This document shows positions 23,065 to 34,061 of a stretch of 64,000 nt of DNA, piece after piece. The notes below the pieces were generated by a model. It saw only the letters and a list, made by a program, of their open reading frames with translations. It was not told where the DNA came from and made no database searches. The translations under genes were made by a program, and so were the position numbers. Origin of the DNA: Alopecurus myosuroides. Lineage: Eukaryota; Streptophyta; Magnoliopsida; Poales; Poaceae. The stretch is from assembly GCA_028641055.1 (NCBI GenBank), contig CM054060.1, positions 292,626,660-292,690,659 on the forward strand. The letters run 5' to 3'. How positions within the stretch are numbered: position 1 is the stretch's first letter; each line of letters opens with the position of its first letter.

Positions 23065-23546
23065 GTTAGCTGGACCAGGGCAGGATCCAGAACCTACGTG
23101 GATGGGCTTCGTCTTCTTTATTTTCTCCGGCTTCTTAAGCCTGTTGGATTTGTCTGTACCCAGACACCTTTGATTGCTTCCGCTGTTGTAATGGATGATA
23201 TGTTGGGACATGTGTCCTCTGGATGATTGTATTCGCTATTTCTGCCTTAGTGAAGGCCAGTTGCAACTTTATTTCTATCTTTTGTGTCGTAGAGATACGT
23301 TGTGATAATCATTCGTTCAAAGCTGTGGACGTACAGTGCGTGCTTGTTATGAAGTACGTCGACAGTAGTGCCTATGACTCCTAATGGATAGTTTACATCG
23401 ACGGTGGAATAGTAGGGCTTGTGTTGTCGCGCATAAGCGCAGGCCTACCAGGAAGCTGGGACGTGGGAGCAGTTATGCCCCATAATCCAAGCACCTACTA
23501 TCCAGTTCGTACGGTGAGTATCCCTTAGAAGCCAGGGTGCGACAAA

Positions 23547-23558
23547 TGGTATCAGAGC
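23547..23558 (+). promoter_or_regulatory. T3 primer binding site (initiator Met tRNA)
   Basis: TGGTATCAGAGC two bases after the 5' LTR. Confidence 0.9.
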
Positions 23559-23923
23559 CTGTCTGCCTGTAGGATCCCTTTTTACTGGTCGCAGTTGAGT
23601 CTAGAAACTATTTTGTAGCTATATAGGAAAAATGAAACGTGAGAGTAGGAATTCTGCCATTTTTCTTCTTTTCCCCACCCACCCACCCTTTTCTGGTAAG
23701 GAAGTGCAACGTTGTTTTTCTGTTCTCACCTAAACTTTCAAGTTAGGATTTCACGTGTTTTGGGTTCTCCTTAGTACCTCAGGACTTTTGGTCTCGTTTT
23801 CCCGATGTTGCTTCGATATCATGTTCTTTTCAACATCCTTATCGTCCGTTGAACCTTGTTGTTGTTTTCCACATCCTTTTTCATCTACCGGAGTCCAATC
23901 AAAACCTTCCAAATCATCTGCAG
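23559..23923 (+). other. T3 untranslated leader
   Basis: No ORF of note. The matching minus-strand sequence is partly retained in T1 (about 14572-15028). It ends with 'catctgcag' immediately before the ATG of the upstream ORF, a possible 3' splice site. Confidence 0.55.
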
Positions 23924-24738
23924 ATGGGTCTCAGCTACTACCCGCAGGTGGTTCGCATGACTCGCTGTGAGAGCACCGCCGGTTTTCCGGAGATGCTGAG
24001 AGACATGGTTACCTATCTGGGGTTCCGTTGGGCACCAGAGTACCAGGTCTACGAGCACCAGCGCGAGTTTGACCAGACTTTCTACCGAGCCATCGTCTAC
24101 ATCTGTCGGATGATGGCAGGAGCATTGTCCACCAGTACGAGGCAGTAGGGTCCACAGTGGATATGGCAGTGCAGCAGGCAGCGTACGTGAGTCTCACCGT
24201 CCTCCGTGCTGACTACTGGGGGTTTGATAAGTCCAGTTTTCGTCACATCCCCCGTGGTTACATCACGGCAGCGGGAGTTCACTTCACTCTCCACAGCAAC
24301 CTGGATACCTACGAGTCTGATAGCTCCAGGCTGCAGACCACTGCTCAGTTCGTCAGGCACAGTGATGCCGTTGCTTCCACACTTGCTCAGGAGTTGGCCT
24401 CAGTCAGGGAGCAGCTCTATCTGGCTTTGACTCGTCTGGCGACGTACACCACAGACTTCGTTGGAGACGAGCGCTTTGCACGTTTCCAGCAGACACTGGG
24501 TTTTCCTCTGCCAGATGCTGGAGGTTACGAGCCGATCAGAGGCCCACTTCTCGACCTCGGAGCTGGTTACACAGGGATTCCCCGCTATGGAGCACAGGAA
24601 CACGACGCTTTCTACTTCACCACACCGAGAGTTGCTCTCAGAGCAGTTCCTATCTACATGGATCGTCGTGATACCTACTTCCGTGGGATTCCTCCGCACC
24701 GTATCTCTCGTCGTACTACTCACCGCCGTCCTGCGTGA
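23924..24738 (+). pseudogene. T3 upstream ORF (ORF0) of unknown function, one frameshift
   Basis: ATG 23924 opens MGLSYYPQVVRMTRCES… and runs to about 24115, where the frame changes. The second part continues through 24157 (…VDMAVQQAAYVSLTVLRADYWG…) to TGA 24736-24738, about 270 codons in all. I recognise no domain: no zinc knuckle, no protease, no clear membrane segment. The C-terminus is Arg/His-rich. It lies between the primer site and gag, so it would be the first ORF on the genomic RNA. Codon use and G/C content match the gag that follows. A gag-like or regulatory role is possible but unsupported. Confidence 0.6.
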
Positions 24739-24948
24739 TGAGCATGGGAGTACCGTTGTATCCATTCCTAGCTATGTTTAGTTATCCTTTCGTTTTCGAA
24801 CCATGTATTGGTCTGTTGGATATTCTGATGTATTTGAACATGTGATGATGTACCTGTTGGTTATCTATTCATGCGTCGGAACAATCTATCTTTCGGTTAC
24901 CAAGTCTATCCTTTTCTGTTGTTGTGCTAAAATGAATTTCTGTTCAGG
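24739..24948 (+). other. Spacer between ORF0 and gag of T3
   Basis: T-rich spacer of 210 bp ending 'aatttctgttcagg' directly before the gag ATG. The pyrimidine tract and CAG resemble a 3' splice site, which would let gag be reached by splicing. Inference only. Confidence 0.4.
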
Positions 24949-25790
24949 ATGCCTCCAACCAGGAACAACCCGCCTCCGCCACCACCAATGGGGGAACTGT
25001 TGGCTCAGATGACCCAAGTGGTGACACAGATGGCCCAGATCCAGGCTAACCAGCACCAAAACCAGAATGCTCCAAGGGTCACCATCAAGGACTTCCTCAG
25101 CTTGGGCCCAAAAGCTTTCGTGGCAACACGTGAGCCCCTGGATGCTGATGACTGGATCCGTGACGTAGCAAGAGCTCTGGAGATTGCTCATGTTGCGGAA
25201 GAGGATAAGGTCAAGTATGCCACCTACCTACTAAAGGGTCAGGCAGCTACTTGGTGGGAGAACTACCAGACCATGAGAGCTGGCTTTCCTATCAACTGGG
25301 GATGTTTCAAGGATGCCTTCCTGAAGCACCACATCCCGGATGGTCTCATGGAAAGGATGCGTGAGGAATTCTGCTCTCTCAGACAGGGCAAGCTGGACGT
25401 TCTCGGCTACCAGAACGAGTTCAATCGTCTCGCTCGGTACGCTGGTGACGAAGTGTCCACTGAAGCCAAGAAGATGGCAAGGTTCCGCCGAGGTTTTAAC
25501 CCGGAACTGAAGTACGCTCTCACCAACATCAAGTGCAAGGACTTCGTGGAGCTCGTGAACACCGCGCTCAATGAGGAGAATGGGCGCAAGGCGTTCGAAG
25601 AGTCGCGCAAGCACTCGCGTGAGGGTGGTTCCTCCTCCAACATGACCACCCCTCCGCAGAAGCGCCGCATCTGGGTGCCAAATGGTGCTGTCACTCGGGC
25701 TCCAAATGCCCAAGCTTCTCCAGGCTTTGGTCCCCGCCCACCCAACCCATCTCAGATGCAGGGTCAGAGGTTCCGATGGGGCAGCCAAGG
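24949..25790 (+). pseudogene. T3 gag
   Basis: ATG 24949 opens MPPTRNNPPPPPPMGELL…. A retrotransposon gag core follows (…DDWIRDVARALEIAHV…, …AATWWENYQTMRAG…, …EFNRLARYAGDE…), then a basic linker. At about 25780, in a GGGG run, the frame shifts by one base. The next frame carries the zinc knuckle CYKCKDTGHYADKC (about 25814-25855). In intact chromoviruses gag and pol form one frame, so the shift is read as a lesion. The product builds the capsid and packages RNA. Confidence 0.85.
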
Positions 25791-26700
25791 CCAGGTCCTT
25801 CTCGTGTCGTCACTTGCTACAAGTGCAAGGATACTGGACACTATGCTGATAAGTGCACTCAGAAGCAGCTACCCCTACCTCCTCGCCCCAACACCAACCA
25901 GGCTATGGTTCGTGCTCCCCCGGCTAAAGCCTTCAACTCCAACAACAGGCCTGTCGGGAGGAACGCGAGGGTGAACCATATCAAGGCCGACAAAGCTGAG
26001 GAAGCTGCTGACGTCGTTCTCGGTATATTACCCGTAAACTCTATTCCAGCTAAAGTGTTGTTTGATACTGGAGCATCGCATTCATTTGTGTCAAAGATTT
26101 TTGCAAAAGCATACAACCTAGTTCTGGTTCCGCTAAGCAATCAAATGACTGTTCACTCTCCGGGACCGCAAATGTTGACTTCCAAGATAAGCATGGACAA
26201 TGAGATCCTAATTGGAGGTCGCATATTCCTTGCTTCACTCATGTTGCTGGGAAATTCTGACATTGATGTCATTCTGGGTATGGATTGGTTGAAGACCCAC
26301 AAAGCTAAAATTGACTGTGCTCAAAAGTCAATAACTCTCTCCCACACTTCAGGCCAGATAGTCTATTCTCCATATGGATCAAGTTCTGTTCAGCTGTTCA
26401 ACCTCGATGCCAAACCCATTCCTGCAATTGAAAATGTTCCGGTGGTTTGTGAATTCCCTGACGTCTTTCCAGAAGAGTTACCAGGGATGCCCCCGGACAG
26501 AGCAGTTGAGTTCGTGATCGAGCTTGAGCCAGGTACTGCTCCAATCTCTAAGCATCCATACAAGATAGCTCCTCCTGAACTGAAATTGTTGAAGGAGCAA
26601 ATCGATATGTACATGGACAAAGGTTACATTCAGCCTAGTTCCTCCGCTTGGGGTTGCCCAACTCTGTTTGTTGCCAAGAAGATCAAACAAAAAGACTCGT
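25776..26700 (+). pseudogene. T3 zinc knuckle, protease and start of RT
   Basis: This frame covers the CCHC knuckle, the protease with VLFDTGASHSFVS at about 26056-26094 and the flap/end region …VILGMDWLKTHKAKIDC…, then the RT entry …HPYKIAPPELKLLKEQ…. It breaks near 26680-26700, where a small indel in an A-rich stretch moves RT into the third frame. The protease would cleave the polyprotein. Active-site residues are intact. Confidence 0.85.
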
Positions 26701-29335
26701 GGTTGACTATCGTCCTCTCAACGAGAAAACCATCAAGAACAAGTATCCACTTCCTCGTATCGATGATCTTTTTGATCAACTTGCTGGAGCCTCAATATTC
26801 TCAAAGTTGGACTTGAGGATGGGGTACCATCAGATAAAGATCAGAAAGGAAGATATTCCTAAGACAGCTTTCACCACTCGTTACGGTCTATATGAATACA
26901 CCGTCATGTCCTTTGGTCTCACCAATGCACCGGCAACGTTCTCAAGACTCATGAATTCTGTCTTCCATGAATACCTCGACAAGTTCGTTGTGGTATATCT
27001 TGATGACATTCTAGTCTACTCAAAATCCGAGGAAGAGCATGGAGAACACCTTCGTCTCACTCTCATGAAACTTCGCGAGCATCGTCTATATGCCAAGTTT
27101 TCCAAATGTGAGTTCTGGATTCCAGAAGTTGCATATCTTGGTCATATCATCTCTGCCAAAGGCATTGCCATTGATCCGGAAAAGGTTAAGGCAATTGTTG
27201 ATTGGAAACCCCCTAAGACGGTGAAGCAAGTCAGAAGTTTTCTTGGCTTGGCTAGCTATTGCCGTCGTTTCGTCCAAAACTTTTCCAAGATTGCTAAACC
27301 TCTCACTGATCTCACAAAGAAGGACAAAAAGTTCGTTTGGACTCCACAATGTGATGAGAGTTTCAACCTCCTGAAGACTAAACTCACTTCCACACCTGTT
27401 CTAGTTGGCCCCGACACTACCAAACCTTTCCAGATATTCTGTGATGCATCTCTCCAAGGCCTAGGAGCAGTTCTTATGCAAGAACGTCAAGTAGTGGCTT
27501 ATGCTTCACGTCAGTTGAATGCACATGAGAAAAACTATCCCACTCATGATCTTGAACTTGCAGCAGTTGTGTTTGCCCTCAAGAAATGGAGACAATACTT
27601 GTTGGGTAACAAAACTGAAATCTTTTCCGATCACAAGAGTCTGAAATACATCTTCACTCAGCCAGATCTGAACCTCAGGCAAAGGAGATGGATTGAGAAG
27701 ATTAAGGACTTTGATCTCACCATTTCATACACTCCAGGCAAGGCTAATGTTATGGCCGACGCTCTCAGTCGCAAATCCTATTGCAATAATCTCATGATCA
27801 TGGAAAGCCAACCTCCACTTCATAAAGAATTCCAGAAGCTGAACCTTGGTCTTGTTCCTGAAGGATACCTTGCTAGTTTGACAGCCAGCCCAACTCTCGA
27901 GGACAAGATTCGTTCTGAACAACTTCGTGATAATGAAATCAAGAAGATGGTAGAGAAAATCAAAGAGGGCAGTGATAAGTTCAAGTCCTTCTCAATTGAT
28001 GACAAGGGAACTGTGTTCTTCGAAGGACGCATTGCAGTCCCTCAGATTCAAAGTCTCAAGGATATCATTCTCAAGGAGGCTCATGAAACTCCTCTATCCA
28101 TTCACCCTGGAAGTACAAAGATGTACCAGGATCTCAAGACTCTGTATTGGTGGCCTGGCATGAAACGTGAAATTGCTCAATACGTTTCTGAATGCGACGT
28201 TTGTCAACGTGTTAAGGCAGTCCATCAGAAGACAGCAGGTCTACTCCAACCTCTGAAAATTCCTGAGTGGAAGTGGGACATGATTGAAATGGACTTCGTT
28301 ACTGGGTTTCCAAAGTCCAAAAAGGGCAACGATGCAATCTTCGTTGTTATTGATCGTCTCACTAAGGTTGCTCACTTCTATGCTATAAAGGAAACTATCT
28401 CAGCTAGCCAGTTAGCAGAGCTCTACACAGCAAAGGTTGTTCCTATTCATGGTGTTCCATTGGAAATAAGCTCAGACCGTGGAAGTATCTTCACTTCTCA
28501 TTTCTGGAAGAGCTTTCAAGAAGCATTGGGCACCAAACTTCTGTTCAGCACAGCTTATCACCCTCAGTCTCAGGGGCAAGTCGAAAGAGTCAATCAGATT
28601 CTCGAGGATATGCTCAGAGCATGTGGTCTCTCCTTTGGCATGAAATGGGAGGATTGCCTTCCATATGCTGAATTCTCCTACAACAACAGCTACCAGGCAA
28701 GCCTAGGCATGGCACCATTTGAGGCACTGTATGGTCGCAGATGCAGGAGTCCAATCAATTGGTCTGGAGCTGGTGAACGTTCACTCTTAGGCCCTGACAT
28801 TGTTAAGGAAGCCGAGGAGAAGGTTCGAATCATTCGTGACAATCTCAAGATTGCTCAATCTCGTCAGAAGAGCTATTATGATAGCAAGCACAGGGATATG
28901 GTCTATGCACCTGGTGATAAGGCATATCTCCGTGTAACTCCCCTCAGAGGAACTCATCGTTTCGGTGTGAAAGGAAAGCTTGCACCGAGATACATTGGTC
29001 CTTTCAACATCCTCTCAAGGCGTGCAGAAAATGCTTATCGTCTTGAACTTCCAGAAAAACTATCCAAGGTGCACGATGTGTTCCACGTGTCACAACTCAA
29101 GAAGTGCTTCAAGGATCCAGATCGTGCAGTTGATCATGATTCTATCGAACTTCAAGATGATCTATCTTATGAGGAACACCCTGTTCGTATTCTCGATGAG
29201 ACCGAGCGTAAGACTCGCAACAAGAGCACCAAGTTCTTGAAAGTGCAATGGTCGCATCATTCCGATAAAGAGGCAACGTGGGAGACCGAAGAGGATCTTC
29301 GCAAGAAGTATCCGGACCTTTTCATTTCTCAGTAG
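26690..29335 (+). CDS. T3 pol: RT, RNase H, integrase, chromodomain
   Basis: An open frame of about 880 codons to TAG at 29333-29335. [26 protein letters not shown] and the catalytic [11 protein letters not shown] near 26990-27022. RNase [12 protein letters not shown] near 27440 through [11 protein letters not shown] near 27770. Integrase: HHCC-type zinc region near 28090-28215, catalytic Asp in [11 protein letters not shown], Asp in ISSDRGSIF and Glu in GQVERVNQ, so the D,D-35-E triad is present. Chromodomain: [18 protein letters not shown]…WSHH…ATWE near 29170-29330, which in chromoviruses binds marked histones and steers insertion. Only the upstream frameshifts prevent a complete polyprotein. 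Confidence 0.92.
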   Translation, partial: KRLVVDYRPLNEKTIKNKYPLPRIDDLFDQLAGASIFSKLDLRMGYHQIKIRKEDIPKTAFTTRYGLYEYTVMSFGLTNAPATFSRLMNSVFHEYLDKFVVVYLDDILVYSKSEEEHGEHLRLTLMKLREHRLYAKFSKCEFWIPEVAYLGHIISAKGIAIDPEKVKAIVDWKPPKTVKQVRSFLGLASYCRRFVQNFSKIAKPLTDLTKKDKKFVWTPQCDESFNLLKTKLTSTPVLVGPDTTKPFQIFCDASLQGLGAVLMQERQVVAYASRQLNAHEKNYPTHDLELAAVVFALKKWRQYLLGNKTEIFSDHKSLKYIFTQPDLNLRQRRWIEKIKDFDLTISYTPGKANVMADALSRKSYCNNLMIMESQPPLHKEFQKLNLGLVPEGYLASLTASPTLEDKIRSEQLRDNEIKKMVEKIKEGSDKFKSFSIDDKGTVFFEGRIAVPQIQSLKDIILKEAHETPLSIHPGSTKMYQDLKTLYWWPGMKREIAQYVSECDVCQRVKAVHQKTAGLLQPLKIPEWKWDMIEMDFVTGFPKSKKGNDAIFVVIDRLTKVAHFYAIKETISASQLAELYTAKVVPIHGVPLEISSDRGSIFTSHFWKSFQEALGTKLLFSTAYHPQSQGQVERVNQILEDMLRACGLSFGMKWEDCLPYAEFSYNNSYQASLGMAPFEALYGRRCRSPINWSGAGERSLLGPDIVKEAEEKVRIIRDNLKIAQSRQKSYYDSKHRDMVYAPGDKAYLRVTPLRGTHRFGVKGKLAPRYIGPFNILSRRAENAYRLELPEKLSKVHDVFHVSQLKKCFKDPDRAVDHDSIELQDDLSYEEHPVRILDETERKTRNKSTKFLKVQWSHHSDKEATWETEEDLRKKYPDLFISQ

Positions 29336-29356
29336 GGAATCTCGGGGCGCGATTCC

Positions 29357-29373
29357 TTCAAGGGGGGGCGTTT
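29357..29373 (+). promoter_or_regulatory. T3 polypurine tract
   Basis: 'ttcaagggggggcgttt' abuts the 3' LTR and is the plus-strand DNA primer site. Confidence 0.85.
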
Positions 29374-32300
29374 TGTAACATCCAAGTATGAAAACCCCTA
29401 GTTGTTTTACTTCTTTGTTTAATTTAAAGCAATGCATCATGTCATCATCCCCATATTTATTTCTGTTTGCATTGTTTTCATAATAAAAGGCCAACTCAAT
29501 CAACTTCTGTTTTCACACTTGTCTGTTACAATCTTTCAAATAAAGAATTGCAAATCAAAACATCAATTGCTTCCAACTAATTCCTTTATAATTCATCTAT
29601 TAAATTGTTGCTTAAATCAACTATTCAATTAAACACTTATTTCCAAATCATTTTCCAAACTCAAACCATTTCTCAAACCTTCTCATTCTTGAATCCATAA
29701 AGTTCACCACTATTGGAATTCTTTGAATCACCTTTAAAACTCTAGGGGAAACCCTATTGATTTTGCCTTGTTTTTCCAATAATAACTAATATTGCAATTT
29801 TCAATTAAATTGGTTCCTTTTTTAAAACAGCAAGCAAACTTTCAACTTTTTGGAAACCAAAGCCACCAAATGATTGCTACTAACCTAGGGAAGTTATCCA
29901 AATTTTTCCAGAATTTTCTATCAACAAAAAGCCATGTTTTTCTTCCAAAAGCTACAGCCACAAAAAAAACAGAACATCTCATAATACAAAAAAAGAGGAT
30001 CAAAACGTTTCAGTGGAGGAGAAGGCCCAGCCCACAAGGGGCAGCCCGCTCGGTCTCCTCCTACCTCCGTACGGAGGATGACGTGCCATGGAGGACAGCG
30101 ACCTGCCCCTCCTCCTGAGCCACCCGATGGGAATCCCCTCTCTTATATCTTCTCCTCTCCCCTCCCGAGCTAAACCCTAACCCTAGGCGCCTCCTTTCCC
30201 TCCTGTCTCTCCCCCAGCCGCCGCCACCTCGAGGAAGATCTCCTCTGTACCTGGTGCCACGGCCACCGGCCGCCGGCGCACGTCGCCGCCGCACCCGTCC
30301 CCCTCCGGCCGCGCCGAGGGCGTCCCTGCGAAGAGGGTAAGCCCACCTCTCCATTCCCACTCCTACTCCCTCCTTTCCCTGATGTATTGGTCGCCAATTC
30401 TTGCCCGAAAGATCACCTCGTGCTCTGTTCGTGACTGAAACCATAGCTGCTGTATGTTCGTGCGCTTGGTGCGCTTGCAGTTTCAGATTCCATCGCGTTG
30501 GCAAGCTTCAAAACCACCCCGCACCCTAACCCATCAACAAACGCAGCGAATCCCCACTGGTTGGAGCGCGCGCAGCAGAACCCGCAGGTCTCGAGTTCGA
30601 TTCCCATCCCCACCCCTTTTACTGCTTCTATTTTTTCGATTTGTGCAGTAGCCTTCCCTGAACCATAACCCCCACGGGTTCCCTTATCTGTCACATGCGA
30701 GCACACAGCCCATCTGGTTAGTCCCCTTGAGCACAGCAGTGAGGTGCAGGGTTCGATCCCCCCTGCACCCATAAATCCAAAACTTTTTTTTCCACAATTG
30801 TGTTAACCCAGAAACTTCCAGGAATCACACATAGGCCCCTGGCCCTTATTTCTAGCCCCTGGAAATTTTTTCCTAAGTCCCTAGAGGCATTAAAATGGCA
30901 GATTGCACCCTATACTTCTAAAATGCATAACAAATTCATTTTAACTCCAAAATTAACTTTTTAAATATGTTTTCAATACCAAATTAAATGTTCTATCCAA
31001 ATATAAAATTTGTTTACTGTTTTGAATATTTTAAATTGATGCAAAGTTTGAATTCTTGTCAAATTCAATTAAATTTGCAAAATTCATAACTTGTTCATAA
31101 AAATTCCAAATTTCACAAACCAAATATGTTTTCAATCAACTTTTCATGTACTTTCCAAATATAAATTTTGTTTTCTGGTTTGAATAATTTAAATTGCCTA
31201 AACAATTTAAATCTTGTTTAATTCAATTAAAACTTGTTTAATATTGTTTAATTCATAATTAATTAATCTAAAGTCCAATTTCAAAATGTGAAACATGTAA
31301 TCCAACTAAAATTTGATAAACTTTTCAAATATAAAATTTGTAAATTGTTTTGCACACCCTAACTTGATGAAAACAATAATTGTTTGTGTACCATGTTTAA
31401 GTAACAAAATTCCAAACTTAATAAATGCTTTCTAAATTGTTAACTATCATTCCAATTGCATTTAAATTGTTGTGTTATTGTTATTCATCATGCATGCATC
31501 ATGATAACAACTAACACCTAATAAATAGTTGTAAATCATTTGTTCCAATTGTTTCAATGGATCCTTTTCCATATGCAACCCTTGCATATGGGTCCATTTA
31601 ATTTGTGCTATCATGTTAGTCAGTTTATCTAGATGCACCTATTAAATTGTCATGCATCATATTGACTGTGCACAATGCCATGAACATGATTGTTTACATT
31701 CCTGTTTTGTCTGTTTGCTTCTTCTCGGTTAGACGACGACTACGTTGAGACCGACGATCCTTACGACACCACTACTCAGGACCTAACCCAGTACCCGGCT
31801 ACTGAGCTGCCAGGCAAGTTATCACTCACATGAATCATCGAGTTCCTTTCCACACTTGTTGTCGATACTATCCTTTTGTCTACTATTGCTAGCCCTATGT
31901 ATCGTTGCTTGTTCTCCGAACCTATCACATGATACCCTGAACCAATGATACTGCCTCACCTCCATACCTACAGCCTTTGTTTGTGCCTTAGTATTATCTA
32001 GCATGCTTAGGGTTGCTTTTACTCGAGTCTGTTGTCGGTTACTACTTTTACTATCTTATTACTTGTACCGGGGGCTCGATGTTAATCAATCAATCCTGTT
32101 AATTGCTAATGGTAATAATAATTTGATGATAAGGCACCGGCAGGAGGCCCATGAGAGGTTTTGGAGCCTGCTAGTGTCGACCCTAATAGGAAAAGGGTCT
32201 TGTCTACTGATCCATGATGAGCGCACTACCCGCATGTGGGAAGCGAGTATGGGCGCCCCCCTCAACTTGACCTGATTCGCATCTCGTCCAAATCATCTCA

Positions 32301-33587
32301 TTTAGTTCGTGCTTTCTATTTGCCGCATGCATGTTTTTGCGAGCCCAGCGCAGGGTGGAACTTTTGTAGTCGGCATATAGGGGGACACGTTCTTAGAGTG
32401 CTATGAGGGTCCATTTTCTTCTGGGCTCGATTAGCCGTGAGCCCAAGGTGCTTTGGGCTTGATGCGGAGAATGGTTGGTTGTGTAGAGTACCCCGCTTGG
32501 TGGGAGGCATCCCATCTGGCGGGTTATTCTTGCGTGTACGGCCAAATTGGTGCAACCCTGCAGGGATAATCTTCTCGAGAAGCCGTGTTTTCCGCGGTTA
32601 TGGATTACTTGGTGAAAGTACTGGCTAACAAGTACTCAGGACAACTTCAACATAACTATCAATCATGTTTCACCCAATGATTAATAACTTGACTAGTAAT
32701 AGGTTATTCACACCAATAACTTGATTCATCTTAATCCAACTGTGTGAGTTATCCTCGGATTGCTTCTTTGGATAAGGGGCGAGATCCAGGATGGGTTTGG
32801 TTGAAGCTATATTTCAGTTGGTTACAATCCTCGATCTTATCTTTTCTGTTAGCTGGAACTTGTAGTTATCTTCTGTAGTTGGTTAGAGCAGCCAGCAGCA
32901 ACTTTTCATATCACCCCGTTTCTTCCGTTGATCCCAAGCATCAATGCTTGTGTTGACGGGTAACTCTTTGATGAACTGTGAGTCTTGCTTGCCAGTACTT
33001 GGATGTACTGACCCCGTTGGGGCTGTGGTTTACGCAGACTACGACTACGGCTACGATGACCATCAGGATGGCTACTTCGTGGAGTTTGACGAGACTGCAG
33101 ACGAGTAGTTAGCTGGACCAGGGCAGGATCCAGAACCTACGTGGATGGGCTTCGTCTTCTTTATTTTCTCCGGCTTCTTAAGCCTGTTGGATTTGTCTGT
33201 ACCCAGACACCTTTGATTGCTTCCGCTGTTGTAATGGATGATATGTTGGGACATGTGTCCTCTGGATGATTGTATTCGCTATTTCTGCCTTAGTGAAGGC
33301 CAGTTGCAACTTTATTTCTATCTTTTGTGTCGTAGAGATACGTTGTGATAATCATTCGTTCAAAGCTGTGGACGTACAGTGCGTGCTTGTTATGAAGTAC
33401 GTCGACAGTAGTGCCTATGACTCCTAATGGATAGTTTACATCGACGGTGGAATAGTAGGGCTTGTGTTGTCGCGCATAAGCGCAGGCCTACCAGGAAGCT
33501 GGGACGTGGGAGCAGTTATGCCCCATAATCCAAGCACCTACTATCCAGTTCGTACGGTGAGTATCCCTTAGAAGCCAGGGTGCGACA
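29374..33587 (+). repeat. T3 3' LTR
   Basis: 4214 bp. Matches 19327-23544 with about 13 substitutions and several one-base run-length changes noticed by eye. Ends TGCGACA followed by the duplication GTGGC. Confidence 0.9.
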
Positions 33588-33592
33588 GTGGC

Positions 33593-33892
33593 AGAGCACA
33601 ATCCGGCTTTCCGCGCTGCAACTGGGCACGTGTCACGCGGACACGACCCCGACGCCTCGGTGCTCGGGAACTGACAGGCCACGCGCCCAGTTTTCACGGA
33701 GTGGGCCCACTAGCCCGTCACGTCCCATCAAAGGCAGTGATTACCCACGATCTCGTCGTGGGATTAATTGTGGCCGTTACGCGCGCGTTCCGCGCTGTGT
33801 GCGTTTCTAACCGGTCCACACGGCCCACGCCGCACGATCTCTGCCACGACCGATCCCACTACCTCAACTCGAAACGGCAACCCGAGGGGCGG
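33593..33892 (+). promoter_or_regulatory. T2 interior: upstream region of the antisense gene
   Basis: GC-rich, non-coding 300 bp between the T3 insertion and the TATA box of the antisense gene. T3 therefore landed about 300 bp upstream of that promoter and separates it from the T2 3' LTR. Confidence 0.5.
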
Positions 33893-33900
33893 TATAAATA
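33893..33900 (+). promoter_or_regulatory. TATA box of the T2 antisense gene
   Basis: TATAAATA after 'gaggggcgg', followed by a C/T-rich leader typical of grass genes and an ATG at 34062. It is on the strand opposite to gag-pol, so the antisense gene appears to have its own promoter. Confidence 0.65.
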
Positions 33901-34061
33901 CCCCCTCGGTAACTCCTTCTTCCTCTTCTGCTTCCACTTTCCCCTCGTCTCCTCGTTTCTCCGCCGCCGCAGAGCACCTCGCCGTCGCGCATCTCATCGC
34001 GCCGCCGCAAGTTTCTCCACCCAATTCCTTCGATTCCTCACCAAATTCCTCCTCCACCGTG

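Larger units (their letters stand above)
19327..23544 (+). repeat. T3 5' LTR
   Basis: 4218 bp, starting TGTAACATCCAAG and ending AGGGTGCGACA. It holds a promoter-like segment (TATA near 20096, then AAACCCTAACCCTA), a splice donor-like site (20291), two tRNA-like boxes (20511-20560, 20669-20720), an A/T-rich middle, and exon-like blocks at about 21690-21769 and 22996-23064. It shares its distal half with the T1 LTR but has an additional block of more than 1 kb at the 5' side. Confidence 0.9.
19327..33587 (+). mobile_element. Element T3: full-length Tekay chromovirus
   Basis: 14.26 kb, with LTRs 19327-23544 and 29374-33587 and a perfect target duplication GTGGC (19322-19326, 33588-33592). It has a Met-tRNA primer site and a polypurine tract. 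Gag, CCHC knuckle, protease, RT, RNase H, integrase and chromodomain are in the usual gypsy order. The C-terminal chromodomain and the long LTR place it in the Tekay/Del chromovirus clade. About 13 LTR substitutions were noticed by eye, so the insertion is recent. Three frameshifts in the coding part make it non-autonomous as it stands. Confidence 0.92.

Noticed and set aside
25770..25800. Programmed ribosomal frameshift between gag and pol in T3
   Set aside because: Tekay chromoviruses normally have a single gag-pol frame, and a second indel of similar kind occurs at about 26690. Ordinary mutation is simpler.
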